The translations under genes and the position numbers were made by a program. 64,000 nucleotides of DNA from Culex pipiens pallens. Lineage: Eukaryota > Arthropoda > Insecta > Diptera > Culicidae. The notes under the pieces are model-generated. The model made no database searches, was not told where the DNA came from, and was given only the letters and a program-made list of their open reading frames with translations. Of the stretch, positions 1 to 11,409 are shown piece by piece. The stretch is taken from NCBI RefSeq assembly GCF_016801865.2, contig NC_068939.1, positions 150,367,132 through 150,431,131 of the forward strand, in the 5' to 3' direction. Within the stretch, counting starts at the first letter, position 1. The number at the start of each line of letters is the position of its first letter.

Positions 1-2960
1 AGTCTTGCTAATACAAACATCCACTGACGTAAGCAGGACAGACTGTTTGTTTACACTTCGGCTTTGGCTCATTTACATTGTTTTGCTTGAAATAGTTTTG
101 TGTTTTCTTTGATTGAATTTCACATTGTGTTATCCATGGCATGTTACAATCTTAGGTAATTTCGCAGTTTATTTACGTATGAAAATCAGCATTTCGATAG
201 AGATATTGTATGATCAATATCTTCAAAAAATAAAATTCATAACTGCTCATGATAGGTGTTTCCAAAATGCTCTTTTTGTGGTTTGATTTAATTTAAAAAT
301 CATATTTTTAAACATTGAGTAGCAATTTTTCAAGTGATTTTTCGAATTTCGCGGCATTTCACGGTGATGACTAGATTTCACGGCCAAGGGCAAATTTAAC
401 GGATCGAATCGCGAAATATCACTAGCCCTAATTATATCTTACAATTAAACAAAAGTTAAAAAGTCAAAAGAAAATGTTACAAAATTTATGTAGTATCCTC
501 AAAAAAAAAAAAAAAAAAAAAAAACTGATAAACTATTATTGATACTCTAAACAGCATTCTATTGTCTCAATATTTTTCGTTACTCTGATGGGATTAAATT
601 TTTCAATCTTTTTCTCATTGTTTGCTCCTCCGGTCAATGATATTTTTCTTTATTTTTCTATACTAAATGTTACTTTTACATGAATGTTTACTTTTAATTG
701 ATTTCTAAAAATAAATCAATTCAACTAAAAAAAAATCTTTGCAATCTTCAAAAAAAAAAAAAACAAGAAATTGAATTGAAAAAGATATAATTTATAAAAA
801 AAAAAAAACTGGTTGGTATAAGAATAACTGCAATCAAATGATTGATGATATCATCCTTGTGATAACTTGATGATTCGGAGATTTTTTTTTAAATTGATTG
901 ATTTTTGTTAAAATCGTTTAGTATTCGCAGCACTCACTTCTCAGTAAATGTTATAACAATTTCATGTTAATGTATGTTTTACTAACAATTTTTCAAATGG
1001 TCAATATCACTAGTAAAGTTGACTTTAAAAGTCTGTATGGATAAAATATTCAATATGTTGTTATTTCAAAAAAATGATTTGTGAAAGTTGATATATTTCA
1101 CGGGATTTCATGCAAATGTAAAAATTTCACGAATTTCACGCTGTCCACGAATTTCACGCTGTCTAGTTGTGATATTAGAAAAAATATCATCTTCAGCAAG
1201 AAATAGGTGAAATAATTCTTTGTCAGAACCTCTCTATGATTGAATGCACAGGTCACTCTTAAATCAAATATATTATTTTCATTTCATTTCATTTCTGTTT
1301 TTCAAATTTTCGTTTCACAACAAAATGTTATGGAATTGCTCTCTAGCCTAATAATTTTCGACGAGAAAAAAATAACTTTAATTTTAATTTCAAATAAAAT
1401 AATGATTAATATATTGGTCTTATTTCATTAAATAAATAATCTCAAAATATTTACGTATTTTTCTATGTTTCCTAAACGCTCAAAATATAACATAATATAA
1501 TGAAGATAGCTTTCAGGTAACGTTGCGGAAAGAAGAACGATAACAAAAAGTCACAAGAGCAATTCTCTACGAATATGACATTTTGCTTTGTATTATTTTT
1601 TTGGCCCTTCCTTTCAAATATCATTAAAACGCCTTTTTAAAATCTTAGTCTTGATTCCTAAATTTTTAAAATATTGTTTTCGATAAGATCAGATTTTCCA
1701 TTTATTTTTTTAAAATTGGTCATTGGACTTAGTAGATTCTTAGAAATTTAAATTTTCCTAATTATTGTTAATAATTGTTGTTGCAGTATCTCAGCAACCA
1801 GATGATCAAACATATTACATATAACACACATATTTAAATACCTTTGATTCACAAATATTATAATTTTGGCTTTTTCAAACATGTTGAAAGTTGACTGATC
1901 TACATGCATGTATCTCCTTAATTTGATCAGCCAAGTGACAAGAAAGCTGACGAATAAACAAGCTGAAAGTTTTAAGCTTTCGTCAAATCTCCAAGCTTTT
2001 CACGTGCACGACCAACGGAGCCTTCCTCATTGATTGACCGGGCCGGATTCCACCGGCAGTAAAGTTATGAAAAGCGTTACAAAGTCATGCCAAACCGGCC
2101 CAAATCCCCCGCAGAACTTATTCAATACGTTTCCATTAAATGTGAAACATTGGACATTTATTAAACATTCTTATTACAAAACTTTTCTACTGTTTTTTTC
2201 CTGATTCGGGTTCAGTTCGTATCGCCAAGTTGTTTTGTGTAATAAAAAAAAAGAATACTTCCTCGTTCCTCTCCCAACCAGTTCCCCGAAGGCCGGCGAT
2301 TTTCCACCCACATAACGAAGCGCACCTAAAGCGGCCAGTCCCCAAAAAGAAAAGTTTGTTTCACACCTAACCCACATCCAGTGTGGTGGTGGCCAATCTC
2401 GGCGCCCTTCTCCTTTAATCATCATCGGTTGGCCAAACTTGTATACGAAAACAGGACACGTCCAGGATCATCACGGTCAAACATGTGCACCGATTTACTG
2501 ACACTCAAGCTTAAAAGTGTGTACAAATCAGTTTTTGAAAAAAAAATACCATGAGTTTGCAAAAATTGCATAATCAATTTATAAAAAAGCCCGTCAAAAC
2601 ATTTTTGATGAAATTTTCAACTGGATGGTGCAGTTTCGGGCTGGGAGGGAAAACTTTTCCATAATCTTAGGGCTGACCGCTCGAGAAGGGGCGAAAAGAA
2701 AACTTTAACTGATCCCACCAGATTATGGCGAGGTCAGTTGAGAGCTTTTGTGGATTGCATTTGGCTTATTGCGCTGAAACGCGCTGTGTTGGTGGGGATT
2801 ATATCGATGGGCCATAAGGGTCAAAATGTGATCAATTTTTGTTGATAGATTTTCAGTTTGCAGTTTATGAACTCTGACGGCTTTGCATCATATTTTCACA
2901 TATTGTAACAATTTTTAATAAAGAACATTTACTTGTTTTTTCAGTTGCAATAAATTGTTG
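1..2960. other. AT-rich non-coding DNA with TTTCACG-motif repeat
   Basis: I see no gene here. Two blocks, about 340-415 and 1085-1165, are rich in the word TTTCACG or its variants (for example ATTTCACGCTGTC twice near 1135-1160). They probably belong to one degraded transposable element. A run of 24 A lies at 501-524. The part at 2000-2460 is less AT-rich and looks like unique sequence, with a minus-strand open frame of 83 codons at 2174-2425 that resembles nothing I know. Confidence 0.5.
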
Positions 2961-2968
2961 CTACCGTC

Positions 2969-3629
2969 ATGATTTGAATTCCCGGACGCTTCGAAACCCG
3001 GACACCTCATCTTATCTTATCAATATTTTTGGATATAAGTTCGCATTATGAATGTAAAAACTGTGTTATTTGATGAATTCTAACATCAAAATTCATTTAA
3101 AGTTTGTTTGAAAGCTGTAGTTAATACCAAAACAATTATATAAAATAAAATTATTTGTTTACCAAAAATGTGAAACATTTCACTGAATTATTTCATAGGC
3201 GTCCGATGCACTGGGAAGGCGAAGCACAAATTTATTGTATTGATTTCCTTAATTTCTAGCAAATTTTTATGTAAAATATCGATTGTTTTGATGTTTACAG
3301 CTTATTTGAGATCTAAAGACTTCACTAACATTTCAGCCCAAATTTGTGCGGTTCATAAGTAAAATCGAGTGTCCGGAATTCGAATCAAAAGTGTCCGGAT
3401 TTCGAATAAGCTTTTATCAGTGCCCGGGATTCGAAGCACAACAAGTCATTTTAATTTTAAAATTCTGATGAAAAATTGTTAGAAAAGACATATTTTGCAT
3501 GCATTCTCTTAAAACTGACTGTTTATACTACATCCTGATGATATTTCTACATTTCCAACTTGTTACATGATTTTTTGCCAGCTATAACAAAAATGATATG
3601 CTACTAAGTGTCCGGATTTCAAATCATCA
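2969..3629. mobile_element. MITE-like element with GTGTCCGG motifs
   Basis: The two ends are imperfect inverted repeats: ATGATTTGAATTCCCGGAC at 2969-2987 and its near complement ending at about 3629 (GTCCGGATTTCAAATCAT). The motif GTGTCCGGATTTCGAAT or a variant recurs near 2982, 3371, 3390, 3420 and 3608, mostly as sub-terminal copies. There is no coding capacity. The family is unassigned. The inverted ends support a non-autonomous DNA transposon, but I cannot define a target duplication. Confidence 0.5.
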
Positions 3630-3630
3630 T

Positions 3631-3705
3631 CCCGGTACGAGAATCGAACTCACGACCTCTGGATTGGAAACCCAGCACGCCGCAAGTCGAAACCCATCCC
3701 CTACC
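3631..3705 (-). repeat. tRNA-like sequence (Gly-TCC-like), SINE or pseudo-tRNA
   Basis: On the minus strand a 5-bp stem (CTGGG with TCCAG) closes the 7-base loop TTTCCAA, which would give anticodon TCC. It is followed by a T-arm-like GAGTTCGATTCTC containing a weak B box (AGTTCGATTCT). I cannot find a paired acceptor stem, so a functional tRNA gene is unlikely. It sits just before a second tRNA-like sequence in the same orientation. Together they look like the remains of a tRNA-derived SINE. Confidence 0.45.
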
Positions 3706-3754
3706 GGTCAGTATTCCCAGTGAGCATATTTACTCTTTTAAGGGATCTGACTTT

Positions 3755-3834
3755 GCCGAGCCAGACAGGAATCGAACCCATCACCTTCCGCTTACTAGGC
3801 GAAACCCGTAACCTCACGGCCACGGAAGCTCGGC
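3755..3834 (-). repeat. tRNA-Thr-like (AGT) sequence, probably a SINE head
   Basis: On the minus strand the acceptor arms GCCGAGC and GCTCGGC pair perfectly. A D-stem CCGT/ACGG is present. The anticodon stem TTCGC/GCGGA closes loop CTAGTAA, giving anticodon AGT (Thr). The T-loop region contains a perfect Pol III B box, GGTTCGATTCC. The T-stem relies on wobble pairs and there are extra bases before the acceptor, so a SINE or pseudo-tRNA is more likely than a real tRNA gene. The neighbouring tRNA-like sequence at 3631-3705 has the same orientation. Confidence 0.5.
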
Positions 3835-4657
3835 AACGTTATTTTAACGTATTTTTTCAATGTTTTTGTTTGAAATTTATTTCTTATTATTTCTATATTG
3901 ATAATCTTTGATTGTTTTCTAAAAATGTACAAAAAAGACACTAATTTTTTTTTACAGATTGTACTGTGTTTACAGCGAATTGAACTTTTACTTTTTTGAG
4001 GAACTTGATTAAAGTCATGTTTTAAATAAAAAAAATAAGTAAAAAATATTGGTAAGAACAAACCTTGAATAAGCAACTTGTTTATTTTTAAAATAAGGAT
4101 CAATGAAAATATTTTTAAAAAATAAAAAAAAAATCTCTAAATAAGTCAAGAAATTGAGGAGCAAAAAATGCATTTTTTCATAAATTAGTATAGTTTCAAG
4201 AAATTTAAAGAATATCTATTAAAAAACTTTTCACATGTTGTCACACTTTTTCTGTGTGTATAGGTATGAAAACAATTACAATACAATTATGAACAGAACA
4301 AAATATGAATAATTCAAATATTTTTTTTTGAAAGTTATCTTTGTTTTTGTTTCTTAAAATCAAGATAGATGAATCTCATTTGCATTACTAGTTTATATAT
4401 TTGAACCTGATAGAAATAATTTAATGAAAAAATAGTTGACTTTTTCAACTTTTTTCAAACATTACTTCTGACCCGTCACTGCCTCAGAAAAATCAGATCA
4501 GAAATGGTTGGACAGGGTTTACATAGATTTAATTGAGATTCGGTCTCAAAAAAGTACATAGATATTACCGGAATCCGTAGTGTTCACGGTAACCACCCCG
4601 TTCCTCAGGACAGCACTGCATTGTTAGTTTCCAAATCATATGTAAAATGAACTACCT

Positions 4658-4881
4658 ACACAGCCAATAAAAGTTGAATTTTGGAATGTTGAAAATTTGG
4701 TTGGTTGAATATTATCTATTTTTTAGTAATTTAATGAAAAATGTGTAAAAATGTGAACCTGATGAATATTCATCAGAAACTGATGAAAATTCACCAATTC
4801 CTGATGTAATATTACACATTTTTTTGACACAAAATCTGTCACCATTTCTTGATGAATACTACCATCATTTTTTTCTGTGTA
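4658..4881. mobile_element. small MITE with ACACAG/CTGTGT ends
   Basis: This roughly 220-bp element starts with ACACAGCC and ends with ATTTTTTTCTGTGT. It contains internal TGATGAA/TTCATCA words that make it partly palindromic. It resembles the element at 5020-5226 and the start of one at 63963-64000. There is no coding capacity. Confidence 0.5.
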
Positions 4882-5019
4882 CCAGTAATGGTCGCTAACA
4901 GGTAAAACCTAAGTCTATTATGTCGGCGACGGTTACGTCCCACCGACATTATATACTTTTATCTGAATAATCATGTATGTGTGCATCTAATAGGACGATA
5001 CGTTTATGATCGTCTCCCA

Positions 5020-5226
5020 CACAGTAAAAAATACTGTAAATTTAGAAGGTGTAATTTTGGAAGGTTGAATATTATCTTTATAATGTTGTAATTTTACCTA
5101 AATTTAGACTGAATAAGTGGCATTGCACAAGAAAAGTGGTAAAATTACACATAAAATATCACATTTTTTCTGACATAAAAGATGTTCCCCTTCCCAGATG
5201 TAATATTCCCATGATTTTTTACTGTG
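5020..5226. mobile_element. small MITE with ACAGTAAAAAAT ends
   Basis: The left end ACAGTAAAAAAT and the right end ATTTTTTACTGTG are inverted copies about 205 bp apart. The right half (CCAGATGTAATATTCCCATG) recurs in reverse orientation at the right edge of the window (63963-64000), which supports a dispersed family. Confidence 0.6.
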
Positions 5227-5884
5227 CAGACGATCTTTTATGATGGTGGAAATGTAGGATTAACAAGAATAAACAAAGTTGAAACTACAATTGAAACATC
5301 TATATCTTATTTCAATAATAAAAGTAAAAATATAAACATTATAAAAATAAGTTTATGTTCAGATCTTGGTCCATTCTAATTTCACATTTAATAAATATTA
5401 AATAATGTAACACTGAAAGCTCATGCATATTTAATTTATTTATTGTGATTTCAACAGAAGCATGTCACAAGCCAATCCATGAATTTTTCGCAAAGTGCGC
5501 ACATTTTTACTCTGAATTTGTAATATTTTGATGCTTTCCTCACTACTTTTAAGAAAACAATTCAAAAGATTAGGGGGCAAAAATCATATCATTGAAAAAA
5601 TCTATTTCAAAATAACAATTGTAGTACATTAATTTTGTTCATTTTTCATAGATTAAAAGACACAAATAATTAAAAGCCGTGAAAAAATATCAATTCTAAT
5701 CTAAAAATTCTGCAAGTTATTACAACTGCCATCTGTTTAACATTTTAAGCGATACTTATTTTTAAAATTCAGGTGGCGATTAGAAATCTTTTGATTTTCT
5801 TTTTTTGACCGGAACTACAAATTAATTTTAATGGCATTAATTGTTCAAGAAAGATAAAAGCTGTTAGCTTCATTGAATTAAATA

Positions 5885-6010
5885 AACATATTCAATTTCA
5901 GGAACAACCTCAAGGGTCAGTCTTTGAACAATTAACAGAAGCTGTCGCGGGCCGGATAAATGGCTTCATGGGTTGGATCCGGCTCGCGGGGCGTAGGTTG
6001 GGAAAGCCTG
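5885..6010. mobile_element. terminal fragment of an old hAT-type transposon
   Basis: The GC-rich block with GCGGGCCGGATAAATGGCTT, GGATCCGGCTCGCGG and the end GTAGGTTGGGAAAGCCTG matches my memory of the terminal region of widespread animal hAT elements (Tip100/Zaphod-like ends with a GGCCCGCGGGCC core). If so, the terminus is at about 6010 and the next 8 bases (ctctagtg) would be one copy of the target duplication. I did not find the other end, so this is a relic. Confidence 0.45.
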
Positions 6011-6196
6011 CTCTAGTGCTTACTGAATCTGCTGTAACGAATTGTTGGATGATTGAGATGGTGTATTCTCACTGATATTTAGAAGAAAAAAAAAAACCGA
6101 TTCTTTAATTTTTAATTACAAACATTTAATGTGTCAGGCCTTGCCGTGCTGTTTTACAAGAGTTTAAGTTCATTATTAAGAAAATATAGCACAGCT

Positions 6197-9100
6197 TTAT
6201 GAATTTTTCACTGGAATACGCGTAATAACGCTCTTGACCTCCGTGTAAGCTTGCAGGCCATACTCGCCATTCTCCCGACCATGGCCGGACATTTTATATC
6301 CGCCGAATGGCGCTTGTGCAGACAACACGTTGTACGTGTTCACCCAGACAGTTCCGGCACGGAGTCCCTGCACCAGATAGTTCACCTTATCGATGTCCTT
6401 GGAGAAGACCGCAGCGGCCAGACCGTAGTCGTTATTGTTGGCACGCTCAATTACTTCGTCCAGCGACTTGAACCGAATCAGCTGCTGTACGGGACCAAAA
6501 ATCTGGAAGAAAATTGAGGTGTTATTGGGTTGAAATTTGTTATTTGCATGAATTAAGCAGTACCTCCTCTTTGGCAATTGTCATATCGTCCTGTACATCG
6601 GCAAACACGGTTGGCTCAATGAAATAGCCGGGAAGTCCTTGGTACTTGTTTCCACCAGCTACCAGCTTGGCACCTTGCTGCTTGCCAGTCTCAATCATCG
6701 AAAGAATTTTGTTAAACTGCTCTTTGTCGACCTGTGGGCCATGTTCCGTGGTTAGATCAAATGGATTTCCAACCGTGCGCTTTTTGGCACGTTCGGCGCT
6801 TCGCTCGACAAACTCGTCATAGATCTTATCCTCGATAAAAGTCCGGGATCCGGCACAACAACATTGGCCCATGTTGAAGAAAAGACCAAAGTGGGACGTT
6901 TCAACCGCATGCTTCATGTCAGCGTCCGACAGGATAATATTTGGGCTCTTCCCTCCCAACTCAAGGGTGGTCCTCTTCAGGTTACTCAATCCAGAACCCT
7001 GCTGGATTTTTTTGCCCACTTCAGTGGAACCGGTGAATGCCACCTTGTCCACGTCATTGTGCTGAACAATAGCGGCCCCGGCGTCCCCAAATCCTGGGAC
7101 AACATTGATAACTCCCGGTGGGAATCCTGCTTCCTTGGTCAGCTGGGCGATGTACAGAGCGGTCAGACTTGTTTGCTCGGCCGGTTTCAGCACGATCGTA
7201 TTTCCAGTAGCCAGAGCCGGGCCAAACTTCCACGCGAGCATCAGGATGGGGAAATTCCAGGGAATAATCTGGCCGCACACGCCAACTGGCTCGTGCCTTG
7301 TGTACACGAAAAACTCGCCATCCATCGGGATCACCTTGCCGTGATTTTTGTCGGCCCAACCAGCGTAATAACGCAAGTTGTTGATAGCCATCGGAACGTC
7401 CACGTTGTACGACATGAAGTACGGCTTGCCGTTGTCCAACGTTTCCAGACTCTGAAATGCAAATAAGGACAATCGTAAAGATTCCAATTCATTCAGTCTT
7501 AGAGTACAACGGGCTTACAGCCAAATAAACGCGATCTCGTTCCATCAGGTCGGCAAGTTTGTACAGCAATTGACCACGTTTCGATGCATCCATTCTGCGC
7601 CAGGGACTGCCGAGTCTGGGGGATTAAGCATTATATTTGTTTGTATTTGGTTATCAAAAAGTCAATAAGTTCAATAAAATAAATTGTGTACACCCTATTC
7701 TCGTTTTGCCCCAGTTGACGGTCTAGTATTTTGTTGAATTTTTTCAACTTTTGCGGTTGATTTAGCAACAGATTAACTAAGCCCTTAGAAAAGTAGTCAA
7801 TCATTAACTGACCCGAATAATAGGATCCTAAAGCCCTATGTAAAGTTTGATGTACCTACAACGGTAAAAAACACAATTAAAAACCATTTCTGACCACTTT
7901 TTTTTCATTTAATGTAAAGAAAATAAATTGGCAAGACCACATTTTACGTTGGATTAGTTATTTTTTGAAGATTGACATAATAATTCATTTTAAATCCTTT
8001 GCGGTCGTACAAAGGGCCAAACATTGATTTTTAAATCAATTGGGTCCTTAAATTTAGCTTAAATTTTTGATATTATTGTTCACAACGATAAACCTTAATT
8101 TTCTGAGTACAATGACCCTTTGTACGACCACAAAGGATTTAAAATGGATTTTTCTTGACAGAAAGCAGTCAATCTATCGTGTCATGTTGCTTTGTCAATT
8201 TATTGTTTTTGCATTAAAATGAAAAAAAAAAGTGATTAGAAATGAGCAGTTCTCTAGGATTTCAGTAATTCGATTTTTTTTGTATTTTTTAATCCGACTG
8301 AAACTTTTTTGGTGCCTTCGGTATGCCCAAAGAAGCCATTTTGCATCATTAGTTTGTCCATATAATTTTCCATACAAATTTGGCAGCTGTCCATACAAAA
8401 ATGATGTATGAAAATTCAAAAATCTGTATCTTTTGAAGGAATTTTTTGATCGATTTGGTGTCTTCGGCAAAGTTGTCGGTATGGATATGGACTACACTGG
8501 AAAAAAATAATACACGGTAAAAAAAATTTGGTGATTTTTTTAATTAACTTTTTATCACTAAAACATGATTTACAAAAAAACACTATTTTTAATTTTTTTT
8601 TATTTTTTGATATGTTTTAGAGGACATAAAATGCCAACTTTTCAGAAATTTCCAGGTTGTGCAAAAAATCATTGACCGAGTTATGGATTTTTTAATCAAT
8701 ACTGATTTTTTCAAAAAATCGAAATTTTGGTCGTAAATTTTTTCAACATCATTTTTCGATGTAAAATCAAATTTGCAATCAAAAAGAACTTAAGTGAAAT
8801 TTTGATAAAGTGCACCGTTTTCAGGTTATAGCCATATTTAAGTGACTTTTTTGAAAATATTTTTTTCGAAAAGATCGGAAAATTTCACAAATGTTTCATA
8901 TATTAACATTGAAAATCGGACCATTAGTTGCTGAGATATTGACGATAGAAAATTGTGGGTTGTTTGGGTAACATCAATATTCCTGTTTTTAAACCTATGC
9001 ATTGCAATATCTCAGCAACTAAAGCTCGTATCAAAAAAGTCTGAAGAAGCAAAATATAGAGAATTTTCTCAGCTTTTCAAAAATATTTTTCTCAAAACTG

Positions 9101-11206
9101 GGCAAACATGTGCACTAATTTAAAAAAATGAAAAACTGCGACTATTTTCAAAAAAGTCACCTAAATATGGCTATAACTTGAAAACGGTGCACTTTATCAA
9201 AATTTCACTTAAGTACTTTTTGATTGCAAATTTGATTTTACATCGAAAAATGAAGTTGAAAAATTTTTACGACCAAATTTCGATTTTTTGAAAAAATCAG
9301 TATTGATTAAAAAATCCATAACTCGGTCAATGATTTTTTGCACAACCTAGAAATTTCTGAAAAGTTGGCATTTTATGTCCTCTAAAACATATCAAAAAAT
9401 AAAAAAAATTAAAAATAGTGTTTTTTTGTAAATCAAGTTTTAGTGATAAAAAGTTAAATAAAAAAATCACCAAATTTTTTTTACCGTGTATTATTTTTTT
9501 CCATTGTAGTCCATATCCATACCGACAACTTTGCCGAAGACACCAAATCGATCAAAAAATTTCTTCAAAAGATACAGATTTTTGAATTTTCATACATCAT
9601 TTTTGTATGGACATCTGCCAAATTTGTATGGAAAATTATATGGACAAACTAATGATGCAAAATGGCTTCTTTGGGCATACCGAAGGCACCAAAAAAGTTT
9701 CAGTCGGATTAAAAAATACAAAAATTAAAATTGAAGAAAAAAGACCGATTTCGTAGAGAATTGCTCAAATGGGTTTGAATCGTATTTTCAACCGCTGTAC
9801 AAACAAATTTAAATAGGGCTTTAGGCCCTTCTTTAGAAAAATTAACTTAACTTGACAGAAAGTGACATTTTGCCTAGATCGGCAATTAAGGGGTTAAATG
9901 TCAAGGGTCGGGGCACAACCTGGTGCCACGATATCTCAACACTGCTTTAACCAAATCTGCTCAAAATTTAAGCGAAGACTCATTAAACCAATCCCGTGTG
10001 CATGACAAAGGCCGATTTTCAAAAAGTTTGTTAAAAAATAAAGATATTTTTTTTCTGTTTTTCATGTAAAACTTGTAAGTTTTTGATTTTTGTAATTTTT
10101 AGTTTAAAAAAAAAATCAAAATCGGGCTTCGTCATGCACACGGGATATGTTTTCAGAGTCCCCAATTCCCCACTCAAAATTTCAGCCAATTTGGTCCATC
10201 CAATCTCGAGTTATCTTGGCACCCGTAAATCAACTCGGTGTTTCGAGAAAAAAGCTCAGAAAGTTTGACAGTTCGCTTGGCAAAAATTTAAACTTAAATC
10301 GTCTTCTACTCACTTAAACCATGAAATATCTTCATGAAACTTTCAGGAGTGATTAGGATTTAATAAACATTCTGAAATATGAAATTTTGAGATTTTCTAT
10401 ATGTTTGTAACCCTTTAAGTCCATATAAAAATGGAGGTCATAATTCCAGTTCTGAGAGTATCCCAGCTAAGAATAGTGTGTTTAGATGGCCAGTATTATC
10501 AGCCACCTGGCGCTGCTAAACTGTCGAGTCACACTGTAATCAACTTGAGTTATCAGAATCACAATCAGAGTGCAAAACAAGACATGAGATGCATGTTTGT
10601 AAGTGCACTTTGTACAGCCCGTTTATAGCTGGAACTGAATAAAATTTCCTGAACAATAACATGTTTGTTTGTTTGTTTTTTTTTTTAAGTCTTGTGATAT
10701 AATTTTTAAATTAATAACATAAACATTACTTGAACGCATCTCTGGCGGCCGCAACTGCGATATCGACGTCAGCTTTTTCTCCCTGCTGGATTTCTGCAAT
10801 AACCTGTTCATTCGCTGGGTTCAGAGTGGGAAACACTTTTTTGCCGACGCTTTTGTGCCATTCGTTGTTGATAAAGATCTGTTGATAAGAAATTATTATT
10901 AGTTCATTATGCACATTCCTGGCTGAGGGTTGCAGTTTTTGTCATTTTAGTTCGTTTTAGCTGCCTGGTTCACCACACCCCCATTTCAACGAAATCTAAT
11001 CTGATTGTAGTTCTGGGAAATCAAAAATGTATTGTTTTCGAATTTGTTATTCTAACCAATAAAACTCATTTTCGCATTGCCTTTCAACTTACGCCGGTAT
11101 ATAAAACGTCGGGATCCGTCTTGGGTGCCGGAATGGACGACGAATACTTTGCAATTTGTCCTCCAAAACCGGCTCGGCTAACGCTGTGACGCAGCAGGCG
11201 TATCAT
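6197..11206 (-). CDS. Aldh: Mitochondrial aldehyde dehydrogenase (ALDH2 type), five exons, complete
   Basis: NAD-dependent oxidation of acetaldehyde and other aldehydes to acids in the mitochondrial matrix. The exons (window coordinates, read on the minus strand) are 11093-11206, 10730-10878, 7519-7615, 6564-7451 and 6197-6502. All junctions have GT/AG sites (donors GTAAGT, GTAATG, GTAAGC, GTACTG) and keep the frame. They total 1554 nt, or 517 codons, the length of the human ALDH2 precursor. The first 30 residues hold Arg 3, 6 and 11 and no acidic residue, a matrix-targeting pattern. Seen in the protein: IIPWNF (Asn186), VLKPAEQT (Lys209), nucleotide loop FTGSTEVG (260-266), general base Glu284 in LELGGK, catalytic Cys318 in FNMGQCCCAGSR, and KEEIFGP across the exon 4/5 junction. 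The protein ends PVKNS, like the vertebrate enzymes. Introns are 214, 3114, 67 and 61 bp; the long one carries repeats. No frameshift or stop was seen. Possible ATTAAA poly(A) signals lie at 6125-6130 and 6104-6109. Confidence 0.95.
7985..8148. mobile_element. 164-bp MITE in Aldh intron 2
   Basis: The ends are inverted repeats of about 35 bp: left TTTTAAATCCTTTGCGGTCG followed by TACAAAGGG, and right CCCTTTGTACGACCACAAAG followed by GATTTAAAA. The short centre has no coding capacity. It lies between exon 3 and the long inverted repeat of the same intron. Confidence 0.65.
8243..9766. repeat. Long inverted repeat (foldback) in Aldh intron 2
   Basis: Left arm 8243-8859 and right arm 9142-9766 are reverse complements over more than 600 bp. 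They are near-identical apart from the outer 50 bp, where they diverge, and they are separated by about 280 bp. The similar open frames on opposite strands (8195-8470 minus and 9531-9728 plus) are the same arm read twice, not genes. The spacer has a smaller inverted pair (GTTGCTGAGATATTG near 8929 and CAATATCTCAGCAAC near 9005). Weakly similar blocks occur near 41535 and at 54360-55720. Near-identity of the arms suggests a recent insertion or gene conversion. Confidence 0.9.
9886..10418. mobile_element. TTAA-flanked MITE in Aldh intron 2
   Basis: It is bounded by TTAA at 9886-9889 and 10415-10418. The right terminus, read inward on the minus strand (GGGTTACAAACATATAGAAA), is close to the left terminus of the TTAA element at 41930. 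The flank at 10300-10400 is a reverse-complement relative of 42600-42690. The TTAA duplication is the hallmark of piggyBac- and Kolobok-type elements; which applies is not known. Confidence 0.6.
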
Positions 11207-11409
11207 TTCGAGCTATTATTAATATTTCAAATACGGCGTGTTATCTAAAAGACAGGCGGCTTGTTACTTTTGTGTACGCGACGACAACTGCTGAGGGGAA
11301 ACTGACAGTCAAAGGAACGAATGCGAGCACTGGTTGTGAATGAGTGTGGCGAGTAAAGAAAGAGAGAGAAATGAGAGAGAGAGAGAGATGTCTTGTACAG
11401 AAAGACAGG
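11207..11409 (-). promoter_or_regulatory. Aldh 5' flank with GA-repeat tract
   Basis: Only about 200 bp separate the Aldh start codon from a large foldback transposon, so the core promoter and 5' UTR must lie here or inside the transposon. The tract at 11356-11389 is almost pure GA on the plus strand (CT on the gene strand), the type of sequence bound by GAGA-factor proteins in insects. I see no clear TATA box. The assignment is positional. Confidence 0.4.

Noticed and set aside
6251..7466. Plus-strand open frames opposite Aldh exons (for example 6251-6517, 6864-7466, 7105-7344)
   Set aside because: They are antisense shadows of the strongly conserved Aldh coding sequence and show no independent motif.
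8195..9728. Nearly identical 'proteins' at 8195-8470 (minus) and 9531-9728 (plus)
   Set aside because: They are the two arms of one inverted repeat read twice; the frame is not conserved in related copies.
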